A DNA stretch of 37,699 nucleotides, from positions 1 through 37,699 of the forward strand of contig CAMGIP010000008.1 in NCBI GenBank assembly GCA_946056155.1, given 5' to 3'. The notes beneath the pieces are model-generated. The model made no database searches and was not told the origin of the DNA. It worked only from the letters and a program-made list of their open reading frames with translations. The DNA comes from an uncultured Mediterranea sp. (lineage in GTDB: Bacteria > Bacteroidota > Bacteroidia > Bacteroidales > Bacteroidaceae). Below, one piece after another: positions 16,033 through 25,484 of the stretch (positions within the stretch are counted from its first letter, which is position 1; each line of letters opens with the position of its first letter). The position numbers and the translations under genes are program-made.

Positions 16033-17916
16033 TCAGCTATTCTCATCGATAACCTTGATTTTCTCCTTCATCAGTGCAATGTCAGCCTTCAGCTTCTCCA
16101 CTTTACGGTTGATTTCACTCACTAAGCTGTTGCCCTTCTTTGAAGATGCGCTGAGGAATCCCAGGTTGTTCTCATAGGTCTTGAGTTCGCTCATCATATT
16201 CTCCAAGATGCGCACCAATCTTTCCCTCTCGCGGTGCAGACCGTTTCCACCTTCGTTCATGGAGCTGATGGACGAGCGATAGTTACTCAGTTTCTTTTGG
16301 CTGGCAGAGAGGTTGAGCTGATCAAAGAGGTTGTCCACTGCTGTGCGATACTGCTTGTAGATACGGTCCTTGTCCCTGATGGGTACATGACCTATGCTGT
16401 TCCACTCCTTCATCAGCACACGCACTCTCTTGACGGCTTCCACCGTATCTGTTTCCTCCATCAGAGCCTCCACTTGGGCTATGATCTCTCTCTTCTTCTC
16501 TAGATTAGCCTGCTCTTCGGTACGTTGTGAAGAGGTAGCCTTCGCCTTCTGTTCAAAGAAGTAGTCGCAAGCCGCGATGAAGCGTTTCCAGATGCTCTCC
16601 GAATACTTGCGAGCTACAGGACCCGTGGCCTTCCACTCCTTCTGCAGCTTCACGAGGATATCTGTAGTAGCCTTCCAGTCGGTGCTATCCTTCAGCGCTT
16701 CTGCCTTTTCGCAGAGCTGGCGTTTCTTCTCCAAGTTGGCGCTCATGCTCTCCTTCACGCTCTTGTAGAACTCGCTCTTTCGGCGGAAGAACTCATCGCA
16801 GGCGGCGCGGAAGCGTTCGAAGATACGGCTGTTCATCTTCTGCGGAGCATAACCGATGGTACGCCACTTGTTTTGCAGTGCCGTAATCTCTTCTGTCTTG
16901 TTGTCCCAGTCGGCAAATGTCTTGAGCTGGTCAAACTCGATAGCCTCGATAATCTCACAGATGACCGTCTTCTGGTCCAGGTTGTGCTGTTCCATCTCTT
17001 TCAGCTCCTCAAAGTGTTGCTGATAGCGTCGGTTGATGGCGGTAGAGGCGTTTTTGAAACGGAGCCAAATCTCCTCTCTCAACTCCTTGGCTACTGGCCC
17101 TGCCTCGCGGAACTCCTGATGCAACTTTTGCAACTGATGGAAAGCAGATACGGCATCCGATTCCTCCAGCAGACGTTCAGCTGCCTCACAGAGGTGAGTC
17201 TTGATCTCCAGGTTCTTCTTGAAGTCGTATTCACGGAATTCGTTGTTCAGTTTCAGCAAGTCGTAGAACTTCTCTACGTAGAGCATATAGTTCTTCCACA
17301 ACTCGTTGGCATGTACCTGAGGAATGAGTTTCACCTCGTTCCACTGCTGCTGCAGACGTTTGAATTCAGTATAGTTCTTATTGGACTCTTCCGGAGTTTC
17401 CAGCAGGTCCTTCAGCTCCTCGATGATGGAGAGCTTCACCTGATAGTTCATCTCCTTCTCTTTTTCCAAGGCCTCCGCTATGGCATTGCGCTTCTCCTTG
17501 ATGGCCGCCATCACCGTTTTGAACTCCTCCTCCAAGGCGTCCGAGGTGGGTTTGAAATGGTCTGCTTCACCACCGTTTTCTATGAAGGCCTGCTTAGCTG
17601 CTTCCACCCGTGCATTGTGCAGTTTGTAGAAGGCCTGCTTCAGGTTGTCAATTTCAGCTTTGGTCACCTCTCCAGCATGTTCTGCCAGCTGTTTCAAGCG
17701 TTCCAAAATCTCCTCGCGTGAGAGTTTAGCGAGATTCTCTGTTGGTCTTTCAATCTCTTCTGCTGGTGCAGTTTCCGTAGCTTCCGCTTCTGCAGCGGGT
17801 GTCTTCTCTGTCACAACTTCTGGGGTAGCCTCAGTTGCTGTGGTGGCATTAGCAAAAGTTTCTTCTTCCGGCTTAGCCTGTCCTTGGATGAGGCCGGTGT
17901 CTTGAGTATCCGTCAT
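16033..17916 (-). CDS. DUF349 domain-containing protein
   Basis: Repeated helical units with W..IG.. pattern (LQNKWRTIGYAPQKMNSRIFERFRAACDEFFRRK; LQKEWKATGPVARKYSESIWKRFIAACDYFFEQK; LMKEWNSIGHVPIRDKDRIYKQYRTAVDNLF). Confidence 0.85.
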   Translation of the reverse strand: MTDTQDTGLIQGQAKPEEETFANATTATEATPEVVTEKTPAAEAEATETAPAEEIERPTENLAKLSREEILERLKQLAEHAGEVTKAEIDNLKQAFYKLHNARVEAAKQAFIENGGEADHFKPTSDALEEEFKTVMAAIKEKRNAIAEALEKEKEMNYQVKLSIIEELKDLLETPEESNKNYTEFKRLQQQWNEVKLIPQVHANELWKNYMLYVEKFYDLLKLNNEFREYDFKKNLEIKTHLCEAAERLLEESDAVSAFHQLQKLHQEFREAGPVAKELREEIWLRFKNASTAINRRYQQHFEELKEMEQHNLDQKTVICEIIEAIEFDQLKTFADWDNKTEEITALQNKWRTIGYAPQKMNSRIFERFRAACDEFFRRKSEFYKSVKESMSANLEKKRQLCEKAEALKDSTDWKATTDILVKLQKEWKATGPVARKYSESIWKRFIAACDYFFEQKAKATSSQRTEEQANLEKKREIIAQVEALMEETDTVEAVKRVRVLMKEWNSIGHVPIRDKDRIYKQYRTAVDNLFDQLNLSASQKKLSNYRSSISSMNEGGNGLHRERERLVRILENMMSELKTYENNLGFLSASSKKGNSLVSEINRKVEKLKADIALMKEKIKVIDENS

Positions 17917-18124
17917 TGCATATACTATTTAATCGGCCTGATGGGAAGCCGTGGTTTACAATTTTAGTACAAATAAAGGAAAAAAAAGAATTACTTCATA
18001 TTATTTTCTCATTTTTTTTTCTCCTTCCCCTAATTTTTCTGATTCTCACCATTTTTTCACCCTTTTTATAGGCCATAAAGAACTTTTTTTGGAATATTTT
18101 TCCTCTTTGTGATGTTTTGTTCTC

Positions 18125-19501
18125 TTACGAAAGCAACACCGTAATGCCCATATAGAGTAACATGCCGATGATGTCGTTGGTAATGGAGATAAAGGGGCCA
18201 GTGGCGATGGCCGGGTCAATCTTCAGTTTCTCTAAGGTCATGGGCACTAAGGTGCCGAAGATGGAGGCAAACATCACCACGGCAAAGAGGCTGATGGATA
18301 CGGAGTAGGTGACCGTAGCTGCGGCTCCGAAGCGGATGAAATTGTATAGATAGACCAATAGGGAGATGATGGTGGCGTTGATGGCTGCCACCAGGGCCTC
18401 CTTGCCTACCTGCTTGAACGTCTCATTGGCCTCCAAAGAGCTGTTGGCCAAACCCTGCACGATGATGGCCGAGGATTGGGTACCTACGTTTCCACCCGTA
18501 CCACCGATGAGGGGGATGTAGAGGGCCATTTCGGGATGAGCGGCAAAGGTGGCGTCGAAGTTGCCGAGTATCATGGAGTTGCCTATACCGCCGAGCATAC
18601 CTATCAGCAGCCAGGGCAGTCGTGCCGAGGTCTGACGCATCAGGTTGTCGTCTGTCTCTACGTCCTTGGACAGACCGCTCGCCAACTGGTAGTCGCGTTC
18701 GCTCTGTTCACGCACCTCATCCATGATGTCATCGACGGTAATCTGTCCCACCAGTCGGCCAATACTATCTACCACCGGCACAGCCACAAGGTCATACTTC
18801 TCAATCATCTGCACCACCTCTTCAGTAGGAGTATCCACGTGCACGGAGAGCGGGTCCTTCTTCATCACATGCTTCACCTTGGATACAGAGGGCGAGGTAA
18901 TCATCTTCTTCAGTGGGAAGACGCCCTGCAGGCGCTCCTCGTCATCGACAACATAGACGTAGTAGATCTCGTCCAACTTCTCTGCCTGCATGCGCATCTC
19001 CTTCAGACATTCGGGCATACTCCAGTTCTCATTGACTGTCACCATCTCTGTGCCCATCAATCCACCGGCGGTATCTTCATCGTATTTCAGCAGATCCACA
19101 ATGTCGCCTGCCTGTTCGATATCTTCGATGTGGGAGAGCACCTCCTCCTGCTTGTCTTCGTCCAGCTCACGCATCAGATCCACGGCATCGTCTGTGTCCA
19201 TGTAATCGACAAAGCGCTTGGCTAGGGTCTCTGAAGGTATCAGTTCAAGGAACTCCTTTCGCGAATCCTCATCCATCTCCACCAGTACGTCAGCCGCTGT
19301 TTCGTTGTCGAGTAAGCGATAGACAAAACGTGCCTCTTCTGCGTCTAGGTCGTTACACAGCTCTGCGATGTCGGCCGGGTGTAGGTTGGCCAACATATTC
19401 TTTACCCCTTCGGTGTCCTTCTGCTCTACACTCAGGGTAAGTTTCTTGATGTCTTCGTCGTTTATTTCCATCTCTTTCTCCAATTCACGTAGGCTCAACA
19501 C
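18125..19501 (-). CDS. mgtE: Magnesium transporter MgtE
   Basis: MgtE N domain (LANLHPADIAELCNDLDAEEARFVYRLL), paired CBS region, TM domain with GGTGGNVGTQSSAIIVQGLA. Confidence 0.93.
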   Translation of the reverse strand: MLSLRELEKEMEINDEDIKKLTLSVEQKDTEGVKNMLANLHPADIAELCNDLDAEEARFVYRLLDNETAADVLVEMDEDSRKEFLELIPSETLAKRFVDYMDTDDAVDLMRELDEDKQEEVLSHIEDIEQAGDIVDLLKYDEDTAGGLMGTEMVTVNENWSMPECLKEMRMQAEKLDEIYYVYVVDDEERLQGVFPLKKMITSPSVSKVKHVMKKDPLSVHVDTPTEEVVQMIEKYDLVAVPVVDSIGRLVGQITVDDIMDEVREQSERDYQLASGLSKDVETDDNLMRQTSARLPWLLIGMLGGIGNSMILGNFDATFAAHPEMALYIPLIGGTGGNVGTQSSAIIVQGLANSSLEANETFKQVGKEALVAAINATIISLLVYLYNFIRFGAAATVTYSVSISLFAVVMFASIFGTLVPMTLEKLKIDPAIATGPFISITNDIIGMLLYMGITVLLS

Positions 19502-19746
19502 TCTGGTTACTCAGTAGGGGACTCTGTTGTAACGAAAGCTGATGCTGTCCTTAGGTTCTGTAGCATTTTGTCGCGCGAAGATAGTGATTTCTTCTTACAA
19601 TATCTCTTTCTCCCCCTTTTTTTTGCGGAAACCCTCCTTTTTTCTTCCTCGCCCGGCAGCCAGGACAAGGTTGGGGCCGCAGACGGTCCGAGGCTTCGAC
19701 TGCGGTATGGGAGCAGAGTCTGGTGGCTCTTTTTTGCCTCTTTTTG

Positions 19747-19778
19747 TTTGGATATTTCTGCCGGTTATCCTATATTTG
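19747..19778 (+). promoter_or_regulatory. Bacteroides promoter TTTG-N20-TATATTTG upstream of GH97
   Basis: TTTG 19747-19750, TATATTTG 19771-19778. Confidence 0.6.
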
Positions 19779-19873
19779 CATATCGGAAAGATGGGCATCG
19801 GCACCTACTTTTCTCTTGCTCGCGTGTTTTATGTAAATGAGTTTGTTTATATTCATTTTATCTACTAACTGTT

Positions 19874-21862
19874 ATGAAAATCTTATTCGCATGTATCGGG
19901 CTGGCAGTCTCCCTCTCTCTGCACGCCCAAAAGGAAATCAGCCTACAGTCGCCTGATGGAAACATACGCAGTTCCATCGTTGTGGCGGACGAATTGACCT
20001 ATAGTGTCAGCTGTGGGGAGAAGGTGGTGCTTGCTCCCTCGGCTATCGGTGTGTCACTGGAGCGAGGGACCGAATGGGGACAGAAGGCCAAACTGCAGGG
20101 AGTGACCCGCCGTACGGTCAATCAGTCGGTGGCTTCGCCGCTCTACCGCAACACCCAGATTAGAGATTACTACAACGAACTGGTACTCAGGTTTAAAGGA
20201 AATTGGAACGTGGAGTTCAGAGCCTACAACGATGGGGTGGCCTATCGCTTAGTCAACCGCAACAAGGCTCCCTTCCGCATAGCCAACGAGAAGGTGGAGT
20301 ATCGCTTTCCGGAGGACTGGATGGCCTCGGTGCCTTATGTCAAGTCCGGCAAGGATGGCGACTACCCCTCACAGTTCTTCAACTCGTTTGAGAATACCTA
20401 TACTACGGCCAAACTCTCCGAACTGAACAAGAAGCGGCTCATGTTCCTCCCACTCGTGGTGGACGCCGGCGATGGGGTCAAGGTCTGTATCTCAGAGTCG
20501 CACTTGGAGAACTATCCCGGTCTCTACCTCTCGGCCGAAGAGGGTACATCGCAGTTGACCGGTCGTTTCGCTCCCTATCCCAAACGGGTGGAGCAGGGAG
20601 GACACAACCGCTTGCAGATGGTGGTCAAGGAGACGGAGAACTATATCGCTAAGGTGGAGGGACCGCGGACTTTCCCCTGGCGCATGTGTGTAGTGACCAC
20701 TTCCGACCAGGCGTTGGCCTCAACGGAGATGTCCTACCTTCTCGCTTCCCCATCCCGTGTGAGTGATATCAGCTGGATTAAGCCCGGTAAGGTGGCCTGG
20801 GACTGGTGGAACGACTGGAACCTTGATGACGTCAGCTTCAAGACCGGGGTGAATATGCCTACCTACAAAGCCTACATCGACTTTGCCTCAGCCCATGGTA
20901 TCGAGTATGTGATTCTGGATGAGGGGTGGGCGGTCAATCTCCAGGCCGACCTGATGCAGGTAGTGCCCGAACTGAACCTGGAGGAGCTGGTGAAGTATGC
21001 TACGGAGAAGCAGGTAGGCATTATCCTCTGGGCCGGTTACTATGCTTTTGACCGGGACATGGAACAGGTCTGCCGTCACTATGCCGCGATGGGTGTGAAG
21101 GGGTTCAAGGTCGATTTCATGGACCGTGATGACCAGCAGATGACTGCCTTCAACTACCGGGCTGCAGAGATGTGTGCCAAGTATCATCTGGTGCTGGACC
21201 TCCATGGCACGCACAAACCGGCCGGACTGCACCGCACCTATCCCAATGTGCTCAACTTTGAAGGGGTGCATGGTCTGGAGCAGATGAAGTGGAGCCCCGC
21301 CTCGGTCGATCAGGTCAAGTATGATGCGATGATTCCCTTCATCCGTCAGGTAGCCGGACCGATGGACTACACCCAGGGTGCCATGCGCAACGCCACCAAG
21401 GAGAATTACTTCCCCTGCAACAATGAACCGATGAGTCAGGGTACCCGTTGCCACCAGCTGGCCCTCTACCTCATTCTCGATTCTCCCTTCAACATGCTGT
21501 GTGATACCCCCAGCAACTATCTGCGGGAGATGGCCTGTACCCGTTTCATTGCCGATGTGCCCACCGTATGGGATGAGACCCGGGTACTGAGTGGCAAGAT
21601 GGGTGAGTATGTGGTCTTTGCCCGCCGCAAGGGCAATGCCTGGTATGTAGGCGGTATCTCCGACTGGACTCCCCGCGACTTGGAGGTGGACTGCTCCTTC
21701 TTGGATGAGGCTCCCTATCAGGCCACCCTCTTCCGGGATGGCATCAATGCCGACCGTGTCGCACGTGACTATGAGCAGGTGCAGCAGCAGGTGAACCGTG
21801 GCTCTAAGCTGAAGATTCATCTGGCTCCCGGCGGTGGCTTTGCCATGAAACTGACGCGATAG
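19874..21862 (+). CDS. Glycoside hydrolase family 97 (retaining/alpha-galactosidase-like subgroup suggested)
   Basis: Signal peptide; KEISLQSPDGNIRSSI; VAWDWWNDWNL; GVKGFKVDFMDRDDQQMTAFNYRAAEMCAKYHLVLDLHGTHKPAGLHRTYPNVLNFEGVHGLE. The Asp in VDFMDRDDQ fits the retaining GH97 type rather than the SusB inverting type. Confidence 0.9.
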   Translation: MKILFACIGLAVSLSLHAQKEISLQSPDGNIRSSIVVADELTYSVSCGEKVVLAPSAIGVSLERGTEWGQKAKLQGVTRRTVNQSVASPLYRNTQIRDYYNELVLRFKGNWNVEFRAYNDGVAYRLVNRNKAPFRIANEKVEYRFPEDWMASVPYVKSGKDGDYPSQFFNSFENTYTTAKLSELNKKRLMFLPLVVDAGDGVKVCISESHLENYPGLYLSAEEGTSQLTGRFAPYPKRVEQGGHNRLQMVVKETENYIAKVEGPRTFPWRMCVVTTSDQALASTEMSYLLASPSRVSDISWIKPGKVAWDWWNDWNLDDVSFKTGVNMPTYKAYIDFASAHGIEYVILDEGWAVNLQADLMQVVPELNLEELVKYATEKQVGIILWAGYYAFDRDMEQVCRHYAAMGVKGFKVDFMDRDDQQMTAFNYRAAEMCAKYHLVLDLHGTHKPAGLHRTYPNVLNFEGVHGLEQMKWSPASVDQVKYDAMIPFIRQVAGPMDYTQGAMRNATKENYFPCNNEPMSQGTRCHQLALYLILDSPFNMLCDTPSNYLREMACTRFIADVPTVWDETRVLSGKMGEYVVFARRKGNAWYVGGISDWTPRDLEVDCSFLDEAPYQATLFRDGINADRVARDYEQVQQQVNRGSKLKIHLAPGGGFAMKLTR

Positions 21863-21910
21863 AGCTTTCCCTTCTCGCCTCTTCCCCCTTACTCCTATCG
21901 CATCCTAATC

Positions 21911-22609
21911 TTAGAAGCAACTCTTCATCAGATAGAAGAGGACGGGTACAAGGAGCGAGGGGAGGAGGTTGATGGTCTTGCAATCCTTGATGCCGAGGAT
22001 GGAGAGTCCCGAACTGAGAATCAACACCCCACCTACGATGCTCAGCTCTACACGCATCGGTTCCGGCATGGCCGCGCTGAAGCAGTAGGCCAACATATAG
22101 AAGAAGGTCTGCCAGCAGAAGAGAATGGGGGCAGCCAGCAGCATAATCCATCCGTAAGTGGCGGACAAGACGGCTGATGTCACCAGATCCAACGTGGCAT
22201 TGGTGTAGAGATAGGTGTTGCTCGGTTCGTCAAAGTCCCATCCTCCTGTGGGAGAGAGGGCGGAAAGGACCGGACCGACAATGGAAAAGGTGCCGATGCA
22301 GTAGAGCAGACAGCCCGTGGTCAAACCCTGGATAGACCCTTTGTGCCGGGTGGAGGCCTGTTCAATCCGTTCGGCCAACCGCAGGCGGGTTCCTATCAAC
22401 CCTCCTAAGGTCAAGCTGAGGATAAAGAGCACTGGAAATTCGCTTTTGGCCATTTGCGGCAGGGCTGCATTGGCTCCGAGAATCAGGCAGCAGAGGCCCA
22501 ACCCGTTGAAGAGTGTCTGTTTGTACTTCTCACCGATGCCTGTGCGGAGCAACGCTCCGAGGACTCCTCCGGCCAGAATGGTACAGGTGTTGATTATCGT
22601 TCCTAACAT
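21911..22609 (-). CDS. DUF554 family membrane protein
   Basis: MLGTIINTCTILAGGVLGALLRTGIGEKY...; multi-TM; start trimmed from 22675 to the ATG at 22609. Confidence 0.85.
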   Translation of the reverse strand: MLGTIINTCTILAGGVLGALLRTGIGEKYKQTLFNGLGLCCLILGANAALPQMAKSEFPVLFILSLTLGGLIGTRLRLAERIEQASTRHKGSIQGLTTGCLLYCIGTFSIVGPVLSALSPTGGWDFDEPSNTYLYTNATLDLVTSAVLSATYGWIMLLAAPILFCWQTFFYMLAYCFSAAMPEPMRVELSIVGGVLILSSGLSILGIKDCKTINLLPSLLVPVLFYLMKSCF

Positions 22610-22640
22610 ATCGTATATGTTTTGATTGATGACAAGTGGA

Positions 22641-22703
22641 AGTGTGGCAAGTTGCCTCTCAGCAGAGTGTGCCAAGTCAAACTCTCTGTTGAGTGTGCAA
22701 AGG
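22641..22703 (-). repeat. Three AGTGTG(G/C)CAAGT-like copies spaced 25-26 bp in the DUF554 leader/promoter
   Basis: agtgtggcaagt 22641, agtgtgccaagt 22666, agtgtgcaaagg 22692; the last overlaps a reverse-strand TACCTTTG. Confidence 0.6.
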
Positions 22704-22724
22704 TATATCTTTCTCTGGAGTAAA

Positions 22725-22765
22725 CAAAGAAAAAGAAGGGAGGTAAAGAGACTCTTTACCTCCTT
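22725..22765 (-). terminator. Terminator downstream of the MFS transporter gene
   Basis: ggaggtaaagag-a-ctctttacctcc inverted repeat; T-rich tract on the minus strand. Confidence 0.65.
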
Positions 22766-22816
22766 ATCTCCCTTTTATGAAGTAGTGTGGTTAATTACCG
22801 CAACAGGTTCTGTCGC

Positions 22817-24283
22817 TTATTTCACGACAATCAGCTTGTACTTGGGCACCAGAATCTTCATGATAATCCAGCCGGTGAGGTAGGCTACGGCGCAGATGCA
22901 GAAGATGATGAAGTAACCGGCCGGTTTGCCCTGGAAGCCCATGAAGGCCATCTGGGTCTCGTCAGCATAAGTGAAGAGCATACCTGAACCCTTGTTGATG
23001 AGGAACGAACCTAAACCACCGGCCATACCGCCGAAACCGATGATGGTGGCTACGGCGCTCTTGGGGAACATGTCACCCACTACCGAGTAGATATTGGCCG
23101 ACCAGGACTGGTGGGCAGCTCCGGCAATACCGATGATGATGATGGGGTACCAGTAGGAGTATTCGCCGAGGGGCTGGGCAAAGAGGGCCAACAGCGGGAA
23201 GAGGGCGAAGATGAACATGGCACGCATACGTGCGGCGTAGGGGTCCATGCCCGTCTTGTTGATGATGATGGTCGGCAACTTACCGCCGTAGATAGAGAGC
23301 ATCGTAATGGCGTAGAGCACAAAGATGAGCAGCTGGGCTGTGCCACTGTCAGATTTTAAATTATAGACGTCGGAGATGTAGGCGGGGGTCCAGAAGAGGA
23401 AGAACCACCATACACCGTCGGTCATGAACTTGCCGATGGCAAAGGCCCAAGTCTGGCGATAACCTAAGCACTGCAGGAAGGTGAGCTGTTTCTCCTCTTT
23501 CTCTTCGCTCTTGGTCTCCACGGTCTCTTCGTGCTTGTCCTGCTCAATGTAGGCCAGCTCGGCAGCATTCACGCGGCTGTTCTCGTTGGGGCGGTTGTAC
23601 ATGAACATCCACAGACCCATCCAGATGAAGCCCAGTCCACCGATAACGATGAAGGCCATTTCCCAACCGTTGCCTACGCCGATTTCCTTGAAGTATCCGG
23701 CCAGAGAGGGGATGGTGATGGGAGCTACGAGTGCACCGATGGTAGATCCCGCATTGAAGATGGAGGTGGCAAACGCACGGTCACGCTTGGGGAAGTACTC
23801 TGCCGTAACCTTGATGGCTGCGGGGAAGTTACCTGCTTCACCCAGACCCAATACCACGCGGGCTGCAATGAAGAAATATACGCTGGTAATGGCAATCGTA
23901 GAGGCTACAGCTCCTGTGGCAGAGAGCATCTCTGCGGTGCTGTGGATACCTACTACATGTTCGGTGGCGTAGCCGCAGACTGCGTGCAGGCAGGCACCCA
24001 ATGACCAGACACCGATGGCCCAAAGGTAACCCTTCTTGGTACCCATCCAGTCGATGAAGCGTCCGGCAAAGAGGTTGCCGATAGCATACACCAAGGAGAA
24101 GATAGCGGTGATATCACCATAGTTGGCATCGGTCCAGTGGAATTCAGGAGCGATAAAATCTTTCCAGGTTAATGACAATACCTGACGGTCCAGATAGTTG
24201 ACCGTGGTAGCAAAGAAAAGCATTGCACAGATTATCCAGCGATAGTTGGTCATCTTGCCGCTTGTGTTTTGATTGTAACTCAT
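22817..24283 (-). CDS. MFS transporter, hexuronate/ExuT-like
   Basis: YRWIICAMLFFATTVNYLDRQVLSLTWKDF, FFIAARVVLGLGEAGNFPAAIKVTAEYFPKRDRAFATSIFNAGSTIGALVAP typical of the anion:cation symporter/ExuT family. Confidence 0.85.
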   Translation of the reverse strand: MSYNQNTSGKMTNYRWIICAMLFFATTVNYLDRQVLSLTWKDFIAPEFHWTDANYGDITAIFSLVYAIGNLFAGRFIDWMGTKKGYLWAIGVWSLGACLHAVCGYATEHVVGIHSTAEMLSATGAVASTIAITSVYFFIAARVVLGLGEAGNFPAAIKVTAEYFPKRDRAFATSIFNAGSTIGALVAPITIPSLAGYFKEIGVGNGWEMAFIVIGGLGFIWMGLWMFMYNRPNENSRVNAAELAYIEQDKHEETVETKSEEKEEKQLTFLQCLGYRQTWAFAIGKFMTDGVWWFFLFWTPAYISDVYNLKSDSGTAQLLIFVLYAITMLSIYGGKLPTIIINKTGMDPYAARMRAMFIFALFPLLALFAQPLGEYSYWYPIIIIGIAGAAHQSWSANIYSVVGDMFPKSAVATIIGFGGMAGGLGSFLINKGSGMLFTYADETQMAFMGFQGKPAGYFIIFCICAVAYLTGWIIMKILVPKYKLIVVK

Positions 24284-24387
24284 GATATGGGACTTGTTAT
24301 AAATTTATTTGATTCCGGTGCAAAGGTACCTCTTTGGGATGGAATAGAGGTGTAAAAAATGGCTCAATCCATGTATTATCTGATTAA

Positions 24388-24419
24388 AAAAAGCATGGAT
24401 TGGGGTATCCATGCTTTTT
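24388..24419. terminator. Hairpin terminator between kduI and MFS genes
   Basis: aaaaagcatggat-tggggt-atccatgcttttt, perfect 13-bp stem with T tract on both strands. Confidence 0.8.
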
Positions 24420-24439
24420 ATCTATCCCGAAAGGATGGA

Positions 24440-25390
24440 TTATCTCATTTCGGTGTATTTGATTTCGTCCTTATCGGAGTATTTCAGGTTTTCACCACCC
24501 ATACCCCAGATGAACATGTAGTTGCTTGTGCCGGCAGCTGCGTGGATGCTCCACTCAGGTGAAGTGATAGCCTGCTCGTTGTGCAGCCATACCAGACGCT
24601 CCTCCTGAGGTTCGCCCATCAGGTGACAGATGGCGTTGCCTTCGGGTACATTGAAGTAGAAGTAGGCCTCCATACGGCGAGTGTGAGTGTGGGCAGGCAT
24701 GGTGTTCCATACCGAACCGGGCTTCAGCTCGGTCAGACCCATCTGCAGCTGGTTGGTACCGCCACCCTTTACCTTGCTCAGTACGGGAGCTACAATCAGC
24801 TGGTTCACTACGCGGTCGTTGCTGTCTTCCATCTTACCGTAGCGGTCAGACTGTGCAATGGCATACTTCTTAGGGTCAGCCTTCTGGTCTGTGGTAATCA
24901 GCTGGGTAACGTAGGGCTTGTAAGCGGGGGTAGAGTTGATGTAGAACTTGGCGGGATTGGCCGGATCATTGCTCTTGAAGCTAACCTCCTTGTTGCCGCA
25001 ACCTACATACAGACCCTCCTTGAACTTCATCGGGTAGGCCTTGCCATCTACAGTGACTACACCGTCACCACCTACGTTGATGACTCCCAGCTCGCGACGC
25101 TCCAGGAAGTAGGTGATTTCAGGACCCAGTTCGCGGAAGGTTTCCAGCTTCAGTTCCTTGTTTACGGGCATTACACCTCCATAGATGAGGCGGTCGTAGA
25201 GAGTATAGGTGATGTTGATTTCATCGGGAGCCATCACCTTCTCCATCATGAAGGCGCTGCGCAGACGGTCGGTATCGTAGTGCTTTACATCCAGAGGATG
25301 GCAAGCGGTTTGTACCTTGTAGCTCGTGATTTGCGCAGAGGCAGCTACTGCTGATACGCCCAGCAGCATGGCGATTGCTAATCTTTTCAT
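24440..25390 (-). CDS. kduI: 5-dehydro-4-deoxy-D-glucuronate isomerase (KduI) with predicted Sec signal peptide
   Basis: [111 protein letters not shown]-terminal [20 protein letters not shown]. Confidence 0.92.
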   Translation of the reverse strand: MKRLAIAMLLGVSAVAASAQITSYKVQTACHPLDVKHYDTDRLRSAFMMEKVMAPDEINITYTLYDRLIYGGVMPVNKELKLETFRELGPEITYFLERRELGVINVGGDGVVTVDGKAYPMKFKEGLYVGCGNKEVSFKSNDPANPAKFYINSTPAYKPYVTQLITTDQKADPKKYAIAQSDRYGKMEDSNDRVVNQLIVAPVLSKVKGGGTNQLQMGLTELKPGSVWNTMPAHTHTRRMEAYFYFNVPEGNAICHLMGEPQEERLVWLHNEQAITSPEWSIHAAAGTSNYMFIWGMGGENLKYSDKDEIKYTEMR

Positions 25391-25484
25391 AGGCTGTTGT
25401 TGTTATAGAATTGTTTGAGTTTCTGTTTGTCGGGGGTATAAGGAGTGACTACACTCCTTATACCTTATTTATATATAGGATTGA

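Noticed and set aside
16873-17721. 282-aa plus-strand ORF opposite the DUF349 gene
   Set aside because: Leu/Val/Gln-rich antisense translation of a coiled-coil gene; no start context or domain.
19542-19868. Small ORFs upstream of GH97
   Set aside because: Overlap the mgtE/GH97 promoter region, T-rich, in multiple frames, no motif.
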